In this document: positions 63,752 through 64,000 of the stretch, in pieces
How positions within the stretch are numbered: the stretch's first letter is position 1
Layout of the letters: the number at the start of each line of letters is the position of its first letter
Source of the DNA: Micromonospora sp. WMMA1363
Lineage (GTDB): Bacteria > Actinomycetota > Actinomycetes > Mycobacteriales > Micromonosporaceae
Assembly: GCF_030345795.1 (NCBI RefSeq)
Contig: NZ_JAUALB010000001.1
Coordinates: 3,402,001-3,466,000 of the forward strand
Direction: 5' to 3'
DNA length: 64,000 bases
Notes under the pieces: model-generated
What the model saw: only the letters and a program-made list of their open reading frames with translations
Told to the model about the DNA's origin: nothing
Databases searched by the model: none
Made by a program: the position numbers and the translations under genes

Positions 63752-64000
63752 TCATTGCGAAACGAGGTGATCTGCGAACCTGATCGCGACGGCCGCAACG
63801 ATTAGCTGTCCGACAAATTCGACGCCAAGATAGACGGACCTGGGTGTGATAAATAAACCAAGACACGCTACGGGCAGCAGGAGCATTAAGCAGAGCATCC
63901 GCAAGTAAATAGTATTGCCAGATACTCGGCCTATCGCCGCCAGCACCGCCAAAATCACCACTGACGGAAGAAAGTAAAAGAAGAATTCTACGCCCAGCAC
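63752..64000 (-). CDS. Small membrane protein, possibly cut by window edge
   Basis: At least 82 residues. Three hydrophobic helices: FFFYFLPSVVILAVLAAIG, LRMLCLMLLLPVACLGLFI and LGVEFVGQLIVAAVAIRFA. A GTG at 63998-64000 may be the start, or the gene may continue beyond the window. Low GC. Not recognised. Confidence 0.5.
   Translation of the reverse strand: MLGVEFFFYFLPSVVILAVLAAIGRVSGNTIYLRMLCLMLLLPVACLGLFITPRSVYLGVEFVGQLIVAAVAIRFADHLVSQ

Overview
The window is high-GC actinobacterial chromosome, most likely Micromonospora or a close relative (Micromonosporaceae). This rests on very strong G/C third-position bias, frequent GTG starts and GTGA/ATGA gene overlaps, mycothiol genes (mshA, an MDMPI-type isomerase), and a gene order that matches the conserved senX3-regX3 / mshA / murB / hbhA neighbourhood of Mycobacterium tuberculosis (about Rv0474-Rv0498, from memory). 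No tRNA, rRNA or CRISPR array was seen.

About 1-45,570 is mostly core chromosome. 1-8,354: a proline dehydrogenase (cut by the window edge), a CGNR zinc-finger protein, a TIM-barrel isomerase, a Ppx/GppA phosphatase, a cysteine-cluster protein, then the phosphate-sensing pair regX3-senX3 divergent from phoU with GTTCA repeats between them, and gpmA. 8,505-17,109: an MFS exporter, a lysine/alanine-rich H1-like protein, YbjN, mshA (frameshifted), a short-chain dehydrogenase, a methyltransferase, murB and a mycothiol-dependent isomerase homologue. 17,231-22,993: a complete ceb-type cello-oligosaccharide locus (lipoprotein, two permeases, GH1 beta-glucosidase, LacI repressor) preceded by two GAGAGCGCTCTC palindromes. 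23,043-31,813: RidA, GNAT, macro-domain, EI24, SDR, alpha/beta hydrolase, the DUF2516 / HbhA-like / XRE block, asparaginase and a BKACE enzyme. 31,925-35,762: ygfZ-fur, pabC, nitrobindin, a 58-bp tandem repeat and DsrE. 35,893-45,520: an exported beta-barrel-like protein, SCP2 plus a glycogen-debranching-type glycosidase, an anchored protein, a winged-helix regulator and a 1,453-residue secreted subtilase with kelch repeats.

About 45,700-64,000 is accessory. It begins with an NmrA-type reductase and a cytochrome P450 translationally coupled to a 33-codon ORF. A transposon graveyard follows (ISAs1 remnant fused in frame to an IS3 orfB, then an IS1634 remnant, then the decapitated end of an integrative element). 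Two apparently identical 1,904-bp group II introns (50,925-52,828 and 61,337-63,240, both minus strand) follow. Between them lie an orphan polymorphic-toxin tip with its candidate immunity gene and an actinomycete integrative and conjugative element (AICE) with NUDIX, XRE, int, xis, repSA, FtsK-like tra, an SCO3933-type protein and a GntR/KorSA regulator. Both introns sit in homologous element ends, directly after a small 5'-exon hairpin and the hexamer GTCGAT, which matches an EBS1 candidate inside the intron. This is the signature of group IIC introns.

Three genes (mshA, the AICE XRE gene and the AICE FtsK gene) each need exactly one extra base to read through, so either the assembly has single-base deletion errors or all three carry real lesions.
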